Assembly: GCA_947495425.1 (NCBI GenBank)
Contig: CANLYR010000007.1
Coordinates: 62,001-126,000 of the forward strand
Origin: an uncultured Aquimarina sp.
GTDB taxonomy: Bacteria > Bacteroidota > Bacteroidia > Flavobacteriales > Flavobacteriaceae
DNA: 64,000 bases
Reading direction: 5' to 3'
Of the stretch, positions 1 to 7,706 are shown piece by piece (the stretch's first letter is position 1; each line of letters starts with the position of its first letter). Below the pieces are notes generated by a model, which was not told where the DNA came from, made no database searches, and worked only from the letters and a program-made list of their open reading frames with translations. Made by a program: the position numbers and the translations under genes.

Positions 1-481
1 CATCAGAAGTATTGTACCCTCTAATGATTTCAACCAATTTCATAATGGGTACCGGATTCATAAAATGCATCCCAATTACCATTTCTGGTCTATTGGTTAC
101 TGCCGCAATTTGTGTGATGGATATCGAAGAGGTATTAGAGGCTATAATAGTGTCATCTGAACAAGCATCATTAAGGTCTTTGAAAATTTTTAGTTTTAAA
201 TCTATATTTTCGGTTGCAGCTTCTACCACAAGTTCAGCATGCTCTACACCTGTTTTGATACTTGTATGTGTAGTTATGTTTGCCAAAGTAGCTTTTTTGT
301 CAGCTTCAGAGATTTTCTCTTTAGAAACCATGCGATCTAAATTCTTAGCAATGGTAGCTAAGCCTTTATCCAGAGCTTGTTGAGAAATATCTATGAGTTG
401 TACCTTGAATCCTTTTTGTGCAAAAGTATGAGCGATACCATTTCCCATAGTACCCGCGCCAATAACAGCGATGTTTTTCAT
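1..481 (-). CDS. 3-hydroxybutyryl-CoA dehydrogenase, N-terminal part (cut by window edge)
   Basis: This is the first 160 residues of an NAD-dependent 3-hydroxyacyl-CoA dehydrogenase, which oxidises 3-hydroxyacyl-CoA to 3-ketoacyl-CoA in fatty-acid or butyrate-type metabolism. The start MKNIAVIGAG leads into the Rossmann motif GAGTMGNGIAHTF (residues 8-20). VVEAATEN (85-92), SNTSS (115-119) and the family signature HFMNPVP with catalytic His139 are all present. The reading frame is open to position 1, so the C-terminal dimerisation domain lies outside the window. The sequence alone does not separate the 3-hydroxybutyryl form from PaaH-like enzymes acting on other acyl-CoAs. Confidence 0.93.
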   Translation of the reverse strand, partial: MKNIAVIGAGTMGNGIAHTFAQKGFKVQLIDISQQALDKGLATIAKNLDRMVSKEKISEADKKATLANITTHTSIKTGVEHAELVVEAATENIDLKLKIFKDLNDACSDDTIIASNTSSISITQIAAVTNRPEMVIGMHFMNPVPIMKLVEIIRGYNTSD

Positions 482-709
482 GTGTATTGTGTGTTTAAAT
501 GTGTATTAGTAGTTAGGTTTTAGTAATTAGGTTTTAAATCTATTTTTAATATGTTTTTGAATGCTGGTAACTATTTTGCAAGTTAGGCTAGTTGTAATCT
601 AGCAATTTTTTTTCTTCAGAAACACATTTTCTTCTCAATGCATTAGTAGATCAGACTGCATATTCTCTGGTTGAGTATCTAATTACTCTTGTCTAACAAC
701 TGACTACTA

Positions 710-1669
710 TTAAAAGCAATCAATAATTTTTAAAGCGACTTCTAATGCTTTTTTGCCTTGTTCAAGAGAAACAATAGGAGTGGTGTTATTGTTTATCGCT
801 TCGGCAAAAGTGTTGAGTTCATCTAATATGGCATTGTTAGATGGAATATTTGGATTGTCAAAATAAATCTGTTTTTTTACTCCTTCTGCGTTTTGTAAAA
901 TCATGGCAAAATCATCTGGATGCTCTGGAGCATCTTTCATTTTTACGACTTCACATTTTTTCTCAAAGAAATCTATCGAGATGTAAGCATCGCGCTGAAA
1001 GAAACGGGATTTTCTCATGTTTTTAAGCGAAATCCTACTCGCCGTAAGATTTGCTACACAACCATTTTCGAATTCGATACGTGCGTTGGCAATATCAGGT
1101 GTTTCACTAATTACAGAAACACCACTTGCGCTAATGTGTTTTACTTCAGAATGTACTACGCTTAGTATTGCATCAATATCATGAATCATAAGATCTAATA
1201 CTACGGGCACATCGGTTCCTCTAGGATTAAATTCGGCTAGTCTATGCGTCTCAATAAACATAGGGTTGTCAATCTTATTCGCTACAGCAGTATATGCAGG
1301 ATTAAAACGTTCTACATGACCCACCTGTCCTTTTACATTATGTGTATGAGCCAATTCAATTAATTGTTTGGCTTCTGCAACCGTATTTGTAATTGGTTTT
1401 TCTATAAAAACATGTTTTCCAGCTTCTATAGCTTGTTTTGCAACATCAAAATGAGCAAATGTTGGGGTTACAATGTCTACAACGTCTACAGCGTCAATCA
1501 ACTCTTCAATAGAGTCAAATAGCGTATAGCCAAACTCTTCTGCAATAGATTTAGCTTGCGTTGAGCTGGCATCGTAAAAACCTACAAGGTTATAATTTTC
1601 AGATTCTTCAAGAAGACGTAAATGGATTTTACCAAGGTGTCCCGCACCGAGTACTCCGGCTTTGAGCAT
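710..1669 (-). CDS. Gfo/Idh/MocA family NAD(P)-dependent oxidoreductase
   Basis: This is a 319-residue cytosolic dehydrogenase of the Gfo/Idh/MocA type, a family that usually oxidises or reduces sugars or sugar-nucleotide derivatives. The N-terminal Rossmann fold carries GAGHLGKIH (8-16), and the family signature EKPI stands at 90-93, its lysine being the usual catalytic residue. GHVERFNP (117-124) starts the substrate domain. The length is slightly short for the family but complete. It stands alone, without sugar-pathway neighbours, so the substrate is unknown. A TAnnTTTG-type promoter element lies about 17 bases upstream of the start. Confidence 0.88.
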   Translation of the reverse strand: MLKAGVLGAGHLGKIHLRLLEESENYNLVGFYDASSTQAKSIAEEFGYTLFDSIEELIDAVDVVDIVTPTFAHFDVAKQAIEAGKHVFIEKPITNTVAEAKQLIELAHTHNVKGQVGHVERFNPAYTAVANKIDNPMFIETHRLAEFNPRGTDVPVVLDLMIHDIDAILSVVHSEVKHISASGVSVISETPDIANARIEFENGCVANLTASRISLKNMRKSRFFQRDAYISIDFFEKKCEVVKMKDAPEHPDDFAMILQNAEGVKKQIYFDNPNIPSNNAILDELNTFAEAINNNTTPIVSLEQGKKALEVALKIIDCF

Positions 1670-1685
1670 AATTCAAGATTTTACA

Positions 1686-1693
1686 CAAAAATA
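1686..1693 (-). promoter_or_regulatory. -7 promoter element for the Gfo/Idh/MocA gene
   Basis: On the minus strand this reads TATTTTTG, an exact match to the Bacteroidota -7 consensus TAnnTTTG. It would start transcription about 10 bases before the ATG. No clear -33 element was seen. Confidence 0.5.
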
Positions 1694-1889
1694 GTATTAT
1701 TTATAAACTAAGTGATACTCTATTTTGAAAATCCTAACATTAAATTTGAAAGGATTCAAAATAATTGATTTAACTTATTCTACCATAAAACGGGATTTTG
1801 AGAGGATATTCATTTTATTATGAGAAATAGTGTTTTAATCTTTAAAATGTTTATGTAATTTTAGCCTGCTAAATAACCCCTTAGAAATA

Positions 1890-2531
1890 GTGAAAGATAC
1901 CCTTAGACATGCTGGAAAACGAAAACAATTGGTTGAGGTTTTAATCCAAAAAGAAATTAAAGATACATCGGTTTTGGCTGCGATAGCAAAAATACCAAGA
2001 CATTTGTTTATGGATTCTGGTTTTGAGGATCATGCATATCAAGACAAGGCTTTTCCTATTGGTGCAGATCAAACAATTTCTCAACCCTACACCGTAGCTT
2101 TTCAGAGTGAGTTATTACAAATATCAAAAGAGGATAGAATATTAGAGATTGGTACCGGATCAGGTTATCAAACCGCTGTTTTATGTGAATTAGGCGCCAA
2201 AGTGTATAGTATCGAGCGGCAAAAAGCGTTATTTAAAAAAACGAAGTTGTTTTTGTCTAAGCTGGGCTATCGCCCAAAACATTTGTCATTTGGTGATGGA
2301 TATAAAGGATTAAAAGAACACGCACCTTATGATTCAATCCTTGTTACTGCCGGAGCGCCTTTTGTGCCAAAACCTTTGTTGAGCCAGTTAAAAATTAATG
2401 GACGACTGGTGATACCAGTAGGAGAGAAGGTGCAGGTTATGACTCTATTTGTTCGTAAAAGTGAAACAGAATTTGAGAAACATGAGTTCGGCGAGTTTAG
2501 ATTCGTGCCTTTGTTAGAGGATAAAAATTAA
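1890..2531 (+). CDS. pcm: protein-L-isoaspartate O-methyltransferase
   Basis: The enzyme repairs proteins by methylating L-isoaspartyl residues formed by ageing of Asp and Asn, using S-adenosylmethionine in the cytosol. The 213-residue product has the family segment QTISQPYTVA (61-70) and the SAM-binding motif ILEIGTGSGYQTAVL (84-98), followed by YDSILVTAGAP and the C-terminal GRLVIPVG block. The start is GTG at 1890; no ATG fits nearer the family's normal N-terminus. Length and motif order match Pcm proteins of about 210-220 residues. Confidence 0.93.
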   Translation: MKDTLRHAGKRKQLVEVLIQKEIKDTSVLAAIAKIPRHLFMDSGFEDHAYQDKAFPIGADQTISQPYTVAFQSELLQISKEDRILEIGTGSGYQTAVLCELGAKVYSIERQKALFKKTKLFLSKLGYRPKHLSFGDGYKGLKEHAPYDSILVTAGAPFVPKPLLSQLKINGRLVIPVGEKVQVMTLFVRKSETEFEKHEFGEFRFVPLLEDKN

Positions 2532-2726
2532 AGTTTTTTATTGTTATCATTATTGTTTCTATCTAGACCATCGATAGAAAAAGAAACCCCAAAACTGAAA
2601 TGTTTTTATGAAAATATATAATAAAATATAAGTTTTGTAAAGTTATATAGACTTATTATGTATTCAATATTGTTGTATTTAGTTTAAATGTAGAAATTCG
2701 ATTTTGAACTATTTAAAACTACACAC

Positions 2727-3545
2727 ATGAAAACCAAAAACTTATTATTTTTACTATTTTTTATGTTACTTTTTGTGACATCATGCCAAAAAGACGATAC
2801 TACTGATACAATTACAAATCAGAAAGTACTTACCGAAGAACATATTGAATTTTTGAACGCATGGGAGGTCAATTCAAATGAGGCCATCATAGAGCGTAAG
2901 AAAGATATTGATGGAGTTTACCAAGACTATATCGTATCTCATGACATTGAAATACCGCTTAGTGAATTCGATATTTGGAAGTCGAATAAGAATAGTAATA
3001 ACCCGGCAAAACAATATAGATCACGATATACTGTAGCTTCAGCTTATAGAGACATTACCATAGTCATCGACCCAAGCCTTTCTAGAAATCAAAAAGAAGC
3101 AGTAGCTGGTGCTATAGAAAGCTTCAATAGGCTGGGTAATTCTATCAAGATGAGTTTAAGTTACAGTGGAAATGGTAATATTAGGGTTGCCACTAGTAGT
3201 AATATTGGTAATGCAACTGCAAGATCTGGTTTCCCTCTTAGTAATGGAAAGCCATATCCGCTTATTCGGGTTGCATCAAGTAGTGCAAATTATCCTATTT
3301 ATTGGTTAAAACCACTTTTAATTCATGAGTTGGGACATTGTATTGGATTGAGGCACCAGGATTTCAGGACTAGATCGAGTTGTGATGGCATTCAGCCTTC
3401 TGAACAAGGGTATATCGCTCATATTCCTGGAACTCCTACTTCAGAAGAAGAACCTTCAATAATGTTAGCTTGTCTTAGAAATTCAACTAGTACCATCATT
3501 GATCTTACAGATTCAGATATAAAAGCACTCAATTCCATATATTAA
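2727..3545 (+). CDS. secreted lipoprotein metallopeptidase with HELGHCIGLRH zinc motif
   Basis: This is a 272-residue predicted lipoprotein: a hydrophobic signal ends in the lipobox VTSC (Cys20), so it should be anchored in the outer or inner membrane. The zinc motif HELGHCIGLRH occupies 200-210 (three His ligands plus Glu201), and SIML near 244-247 fits a Met-turn. This pattern is typical of metzincin-like peptidases, including the M57-like HExGH proteins common in Bacteroidota. The region 100-190 resembles the substrate-cleft strands seen before the zinc helix. The target is unknown. It is a single gene followed by a terminator. Confidence 0.8.
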   Translation: MKTKNLLFLLFFMLLFVTSCQKDDTTDTITNQKVLTEEHIEFLNAWEVNSNEAIIERKKDIDGVYQDYIVSHDIEIPLSEFDIWKSNKNSNNPAKQYRSRYTVASAYRDITIVIDPSLSRNQKEAVAGAIESFNRLGNSIKMSLSYSGNGNIRVATSSNIGNATARSGFPLSNGKPYPLIRVASSSANYPIYWLKPLLIHELGHCIGLRHQDFRTRSSCDGIQPSEQGYIAHIPGTPTSEEEPSIMLACLRNSTSTIIDLTDSDIKALNSIY

Positions 3546-3608
3546 ATACATTTATAATTCATTTTTTGAATAAATTATTTTTGTAAATATCTGTTTTTAT
3601 GAAGAATC

Positions 3609-3644
3609 TAAGCCCGTGGATATAATTTTCAGGGGCTTATTTTT
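3609..3644 (+). terminator. terminator after the M57-like peptidase
   Basis: TAAGCCCGTG pairs with CAGGGGCTTA (one mismatch) around an 11-base loop, and the stem is followed by TTTTTA. It lies in the convergent gap between the peptidase and smpB and mainly serves the plus strand. Confidence 0.75.
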
Positions 3645-3672
3645 ATGAGTTACAGGGTATGAGATAAGGTTG

Positions 3673-4131
3673 CTATTTATAATCTTTTTTGATACGATCC
3701 AGAGCTCTTTTGTTATCTCGATCTTTAATCGTTTCTCTTTTATCATACATCTTTTTACCTTTGGCTAATACGATATTAAGCTTAGCCAATCCTCTATCGT
3801 TAATAAAAAGTCGAGTTGGAATAATAGTGAGTCCTGAGTTTCTAACTTCTTTTTCGAGTTTTTTGAGTTCTTTTTTATTGAGAAGTAATTTGCGTTCAGT
3901 TTTTGGATTATGATTAAAATACGTAGCATGAGAATACTCTTCTATGTGCATGTTAATCACAAAAAGTTCTCCATTATTGAATTCACAAAAACTTTCAGCA
4001 ATACCGGCTTTGCCTTCTCGAATCGCCTTTATTTCGGTTCCCGCAAGTTTGATGCCTGCGGTATACTTATCTAAGAATTCATATTCGAATTTCGCTTTGC
4101 GGTTGAGTATATTTATTTTGTTTGGATTCAT
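3673..4131 (-). CDS. smpB: SsrA (tmRNA)-binding protein
   Basis: SmpB brings tmRNA to stalled ribosomes during trans-translation. The 152-residue protein has the family core, with NRKAKFEYEF near the start, GTEIKAIREGKAGIAESF in the middle, and a positively charged C-terminal tail ending in DRIKKDYK. That tail normally occupies the empty mRNA channel. Length is normal for the family. No tmRNA gene is present in the window. A -7 promoter element is found 34 bases upstream. Confidence 0.96.
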   Translation of the reverse strand: MNPNKINILNRKAKFEYEFLDKYTAGIKLAGTEIKAIREGKAGIAESFCEFNNGELFVINMHIEEYSHATYFNHNPKTERKLLLNKKELKKLEKEVRNSGLTIIPTRLFINDRGLAKLNIVLAKGKKMYDKRETIKDRDNKRALDRIKKDYK

Positions 4132-4164
4132 GTATGTGTATTCGAGAACTATTGTAACTATCTA

Positions 4165-4172
4165 CAAAAATA
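4165..4172 (-). promoter_or_regulatory. -7 promoter element for smpB
   Basis: On the minus strand the bases read TATTTTTG, matching TAnnTTTG exactly. It predicts a 5' untranslated region of about 28 bases before the smpB ATG. Confidence 0.5.
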
Positions 4173-4225
4173 CAAAGCTTTCCTGAAAGATAGCTTCTAA
4201 TAAAAATTCAATGTTTCAAATATTT

Positions 4226-4582
4226 TCAGGGTTCCTGAAATTGTAAGGTCGAAATTTTTCCTTCTGTATTAAGCTGAAGTTCCATAATAAGACTTGTTTT
4301 TTCAAATCTAGCAGTATAGCTATTAACTTCCGCACTAGTTTCAATAAAAGTTAAGCTTTTTAGGTTTCCGAATTGTTCATAGCATCCATTTACAAAACGA
4401 GTAACTCCTTCTTTGGTCATTATTTCTTTCGTTTCAGACGTATACAAGTCGAAAATAGCTTCTACATTTTGTGAATTAAAGTGCTCTTGAAAAACTTTTG
4501 TTGTTTTTTCATACATTGCATTATCCTGAGCTAGGACAGGTAATGTTGTAATGCAAATCAAAAGGAGTATTATATGCTTCAT
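4226..4582 (-). CDS. small secreted DUF3887-like protein
   Basis: This is a short exported protein of 118 residues whose function is not recognised. The start chosen at 4582 gives a clean signal peptide, MKHIILLLICITTLPVLAQ, cut after VLAQ. Upstream in-frame ATGs at 4588-4615 would add up to 11 residues in front of it. The mature part (YEKTTKVFQEHFNSQNVEAIFDLYTSE) resembles the NTF2-like fold of DUF3887 domains, which often accompany secreted hydrolases. It stands alone between smpB and a divergent DUF6503-like gene. Confidence 0.7.
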   Translation of the reverse strand: MKHIILLLICITTLPVLAQDNAMYEKTTKVFQEHFNSQNVEAIFDLYTSETKEIMTKEGVTRFVNGCYEQFGNLKSLTFIETSAEVNSYTARFEKTSLIMELQLNTEGKISTLQFQEP

Positions 4583-4802
4583 AGCCATCATATTTTTTGG
4601 GGTTAGGATTCGCAAAATAATTATCTTTTTTAGAATTAAAAAAGTAAATATAAAAAAAGTAATTGTAAAAGTATGCTAGGTTTATACGTTAGAATATTGA
4701 TTTTTAAGTAATTAAGAACCTTGGAAACATATGGAGTTTGTAAGATGTTGTAATCATTGTCAGGATTAACAAAATTGTTGCACTAATAGGGTATATATAA
4801 GT

Positions 4803-4810
4803 TAATTTTG
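4803..4810 (+). promoter_or_regulatory. -7 promoter element for the DUF6503-like gene
   Basis: TAATTTTG matches TAnnTTTG exactly and lies 20 bases before the ATG at 4831, giving a short leader of about 15 bases. Confidence 0.5.
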
Positions 4811-4830
4811 TTTATAAAAATCCAAGTAAT

Positions 4831-5583
4831 ATGCAGCGATATTTCTTTTTAGTAGTAGTATTTGTTTTTTGTTCTTCTTCAATAGTTTCTACTCAGTTTT
4901 CTGCTCAAGAAATAGTTGATAAAGCTATAGAAACAGCAGGAGGATCGCGATATGATAATGCGAGTATACATTTCACGTTTAGAGGTAAAAAATATAGAAG
5001 TAAGAGAAGTGAAGGCGCATATGCCTTAGAACGATTTGTCGATAGTCCGAAAGGAGTGATGCATGATGTTGTTAGTAATTCTGGTTTGAACCGTACACTT
5101 GATAATTGCCAAATTAGTGTTGCAGACTCTTTAATCTCTAAAATTAGTGACGGTGTTAATTCTGTGCATTATTTTGCAAATTTGCCTTATGGTCTTAATG
5201 CTCCTTCAGTACATAAAGAGCTGGTTGGAGAATCTAAAATCAAAGAAGCAACATACTATAAAATCAAAGTTACTTTTGATCAAGAAGGTGGAGGAACAGA
5301 TTTTGAAGATGAATTTTTATATTGGATTCATAAAGAAAACTTCACCATAGATTATCTTGCCTATAAGTATGCTGTAAATGGAGGAGGAATACGATTTAGA
5401 GAAGCATATAATCCAAGAATTATAGACGGAATTCGCTTTGTAGATTACAATAATTATAAAACTGATGATCTAGAAACGTCGTTATTTAGTTTAGATGAAT
5501 TGTTTGAAAGTAGAAAACTAAAACTACTTTCTAAGATAGAATTAAAAGATATCCATGTGTATTTAGAACGCGATTGTTGCTAG
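4831..5583 (+). CDS. exported DUF6503-like protein
   Basis: A 250-residue exported protein with an N-terminal signal (MQRYFFLVVVFVFCSSS, cut near STQFSAQ). The mature part has a run of beta strands with SAQEIVDKAIETAGGSRY at its start and repeated tyrosine-rich strands such as YWIHKENFTIDYLAYKY. The pattern fits the DUF6503 family of Flavobacteriia, thought to adopt a LolA/LppX-like half-barrel. No enzyme motif is visible. The last two residues are Cys-Cys. Its stop codon overlaps the stop codon of the convergent phosphatase gene. Confidence 0.65.
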   Translation: MQRYFFLVVVFVFCSSSIVSTQFSAQEIVDKAIETAGGSRYDNASIHFTFRGKKYRSKRSEGAYALERFVDSPKGVMHDVVSNSGLNRTLDNCQISVADSLISKISDGVNSVHYFANLPYGLNAPSVHKELVGESKIKEATYYKIKVTFDQEGGGTDFEDEFLYWIHKENFTIDYLAYKYAVNGGGIRFREAYNPRIIDGIRFVDYNNYKTDDLETSLFSLDELFESRKLKLLSKIELKDIHVYLERDCC

Positions 5584-6092
5584 TCTATATGTAATACTGT
5601 ATCAGTAATGGTGTTGCCTGTAATTTTGATTATAAAAAGTTTTCCATACACCTTTTCATCTGTAGAAATATATTTTTCTTTTCCTATAATCTTATTTACA
5701 AAGGCTGGAGTCGTATTGCTATGACCAATTATTACTGATGTTTTTCCTTTTGTTTTTTGTTGAAATTCAGCGGTATTTAACTGGTTAGGATCATATAGTG
5801 ATACTTCTACATCTTGATCTTCAGCAATTGGTTGTGCAGTTTGCCTTGTTCTGTCATAATCGGTAGAAAAAACCAATTCTACTTTGGTATCAGCAAGTAT
5901 TTTTGCCCAATTTTGAGCACGTTTTATACCTGTCTCAGTAAGTTGAGGATTTCGATTACTCTGATCGCTTAGATCTTTTTCTGCATGCCTTATAAAAAAA
6001 TAGGTAGTTGTAGATTGATCTTTTGATATATTTTGGGCAATGCTTGTTAATGAAGAAGTAAAAATTGATAAAATTAAAATAGTCTTAAACAT
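5580..6092 (-). CDS. exported histidine phosphatase family protein (SixA-like)
   Basis: This is a 170-residue member of the histidine phosphatase superfamily with a signal peptide cut near SIAQ (residue 20). The catalytic signature FFIRHAEKD places the phosphorylated His at 36 with Arg35. STDYDRTRQTA (76-86) supplies the next conserved arginine, and VIIGHSNT carries the second catalytic His124. It should remove phosphate from a small periplasmic substrate, but the substrate is unknown. The gene is convergent with the DUF6503-like gene, and the two stop codons share bases 5581-5582. Confidence 0.8.
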   Translation of the reverse strand: MFKTILILSIFTSSLTSIAQNISKDQSTTTYFFIRHAEKDLSDQSNRNPQLTETGIKRAQNWAKILADTKVELVFSTDYDRTRQTAQPIAEDQDVEVSLYDPNQLNTAEFQQKTKGKTSVIIGHSNTTPAFVNKIIGKEKYISTDEKVYGKLFIIKITGNTITDTVLHID

Positions 6093-6281
6093 ACATGTTA
6101 TTAATTAAATATAGCTAAACCAATATAAAACTTTTAGTCCATTTTATATTAGTTTAGCTATATATGTTTTGAATACTAATTAACATAAGTTTGATGCAAG
6201 GTTAGAAGTTATCTAAACCATATATCCAGATTTTCTAGAAATAATGGTCAATCGAAAATCACTAATCAAATTTGTAATACA

Positions 6282-6407
6282 TTAATCCAGCATTCCCATT
6301 TGCCATATTACAATGACCATAGATAAAATAGCTATGATGAAAAACCCTACATAAATGTAAGGACTTCTATTTTTATTTGATGAGCCCAATTCGCCAGAAG
6401 ATTTCAT
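6282..6407 (-). CDS. small single-pass membrane protein, 41 residues
   Basis: A short open frame starts with MKSSGELGSSNKNRSPY, a soluble positively charged stretch, then runs into one hydrophobic segment, IYVGFFIIAILSMVIVIW (about 18-35), and ends QMGMLD. This is a classical N-in single-span layout. It fills most of the otherwise empty 371 bp gap between the phosphatase and thioesterase genes. The function is unknown. The topology pattern argues for a real gene, but no homologue search was possible. Confidence 0.5.
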   Translation of the reverse strand: MKSSGELGSSNKNRSPYIYVGFFIIAILSMVIVIWQMGMLD

Positions 6408-6463
6408 AATGGCAATATTTTTAAGTGGTTGTTATTCTATTAGACTCCAAAAGAATCTAAGTG

Positions 6464-6946
6464 TTACACTTTTTGGGGTTTTAAGTCCAAAATTCTTTCT
6501 TCAAAGCTTTCAGAAGATATAGGGTGCACTATGCTTTTAAATAATGCCATCAGTGCTTTATCATGATTCCAACGTTTTTGTTGTAATAAATTGAAGTGAA
6601 CAAAAGTGCTCCACAGTATAGCTTTAATTTCTGTCTTATTATGATTCCACATCCTTATTTCTACATGTAACTGGTTTTCGGTATAGTGTATTAATTGTGA
6701 GTCTATAATTACATCTTCCATCAACAAAGCCGGTTTCAAATATGCAATTTGATTTGTACCAACAACCCAACTTATACCTTTGGTATTTGCAAGCTCAAAG
6801 ATATCAAGATCATAGTGCTTATCGATTTGATCTTCACGAGCATTAATCATGTAATTAATATACGCTGCATTGTTGAGATGATTAAAAGGATCACAATCCT
6901 GAAATCGTATTTTAGCCTTACTTTCTAATATTTTTTTGAGTATCAT
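6464..6946 (-). CDS. hot-dog fold acyl-CoA thioesterase (FadM/YbgC type)
   Basis: This is a 160-residue protein of the 4-hydroxybenzoyl-CoA thioesterase superfamily, which hydrolyses acyl-CoA thioesters. The hallmark is near the N-terminus: IRFQDCDPFNHLNNAAYINYM (start near residue 13), with the catalytic Asp and the N-H-N group. The gene ends 51 bases before the TetR regulator and on the same strand. A copy of the regulator's palindrome lies between them, so the thioesterase is probably controlled by that TetR protein in response to fatty acyl or xenobiotic ligands. Confidence 0.8.
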   Translation of the reverse strand: MILKKILESKAKIRFQDCDPFNHLNNAAYINYMINAREDQIDKHYDLDIFELANTKGISWVVGTNQIAYLKPALLMEDVIIDSQLIHYTENQLHVEIRMWNHNKTEIKAILWSTFVHFNLLQQKRWNHDKALMALFKSIVHPISSESFEERILDLKPQKV

Positions 6947-6961
6947 ACTGTTGTTTTATGG

Positions 6962-6979
6962 ATATACCGATTGGTATAT
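6962..6979. promoter_or_regulatory. predicted TetR operator upstream of the thioesterase gene
   Basis: ATATACCGATTGGTATAT is an 18-base palindrome with a single mismatched pair. It lies 16 bases upstream of the thioesterase start and matches the perfect copy at 7628-7645 upstream of tetR except for one base. Confidence 0.75.
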
Positions 6980-6997
6980 TTTGTTATTAAAAAAAGG

Positions 6998-7594
6998 TTA
7001 TTGTTTTAGTTCTGTTTGGATCATGATATCAATTTGATTCATCGTATCTATCATATAGCTATTGTCATCCATAGTATGGATCATAAAAATAGCTCCTGTA
7101 ATCATTGTATATATCCGTTTAGCATATTGCATAGCGTTTATTTTTGGTTTTATTTCATTAGCTGCTTTTCCCGCATCAATAAGTTTGGCCAAATTATTTT
7201 GAATTTTATTGATAGAAAATTGCACGTATTGAAATAGCACTTCATTTTGATATTTAGAATCAATAGACATGTTAATAACCGGGCAGCCTCCTGTTTCTTG
7301 TGTATAATTATAATAATTTCGATAAAAATCAGTCACTAAAAATAATTTTTCTATGGGAGAATTACTCAAAGATTGATGATTAGCGATACGCTTTAGCATA
7401 TTTTTTTCTGTCATTCGAAAAGCAGCTATAGCTAATTCTTCTTTATTTTTAAAATTTCCATAAATAGCTCCCTTAGTCAACCCTGTAGCTTTTGTAATAT
7501 CGCTTAAACTCGTTGCAGCATATCCATTCTTATTAAAAATAGGAGCAACAGTCTGGATTATAAATTCTGAAGTTTGTTCAGCTTTTGTGAGCAT
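6998..7594 (-). CDS. TetR/AcrR family transcriptional regulator
   Basis: A 198-residue repressor of the TetR type. The helix-turn-helix spans about 28-50 (TSLSDITKATGLTKGAIYGNF), with the recognition helix GLTKGAIYGNFKNKEEL typical of the family. The remaining 150 residues form the ligand-binding helical domain, whose ligand cannot be read from the sequence. Two nearly identical palindromes flank the gene, one in its own promoter region and one before the thioesterase, so autoregulation together with control of the thioesterase is likely. Confidence 0.88.
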   Translation of the reverse strand: MLTKAEQTSEFIIQTVAPIFNKNGYAATSLSDITKATGLTKGAIYGNFKNKEELAIAAFRMTEKNMLKRIANHQSLSNSPIEKLFLVTDFYRNYYNYTQETGGCPVINMSIDSKYQNEVLFQYVQFSINKIQNNLAKLIDAGKAANEIKPKINAMQYAKRIYTMITGAIFMIHTMDDNSYMIDTMNQIDIMIQTELKQ

Positions 7595-7627
7595 TTTTTG
7601 ATGTATTATTTTGTAAAGATATAAAAA

Positions 7628-7645
7628 ATATACCGATCGGTATAT
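7628..7645. promoter_or_regulatory. predicted TetR operator upstream of tetR
   Basis: ATATACCGATCGGTATAT is a perfect 18-base palindrome 33 bases upstream of the tetR start codon. It has the length and symmetry expected for a TetR dimer and is repeated at 6962-6979. Confidence 0.8.
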
Positions 7646-7655
7646 AAATAATATA

Positions 7656-7691
7656 AAAACAATGGATTGTTTTATAACAACCCATTGTTTT
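7656..7691 (-). terminator. terminator after clpB
   Basis: AAAACAATGG pairs with CCATTGTTTT and the stem continues with TTGTT/AACAA around a TTAT loop, one mismatch in 16 pairs. On the minus strand it is followed by a T-rich tract. It sits 15 bases past the clpB stop, directly before the tetR operator region. Confidence 0.8.
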
Positions 7692-7706
7692 CTTGTTATG
7701 CGTAGT

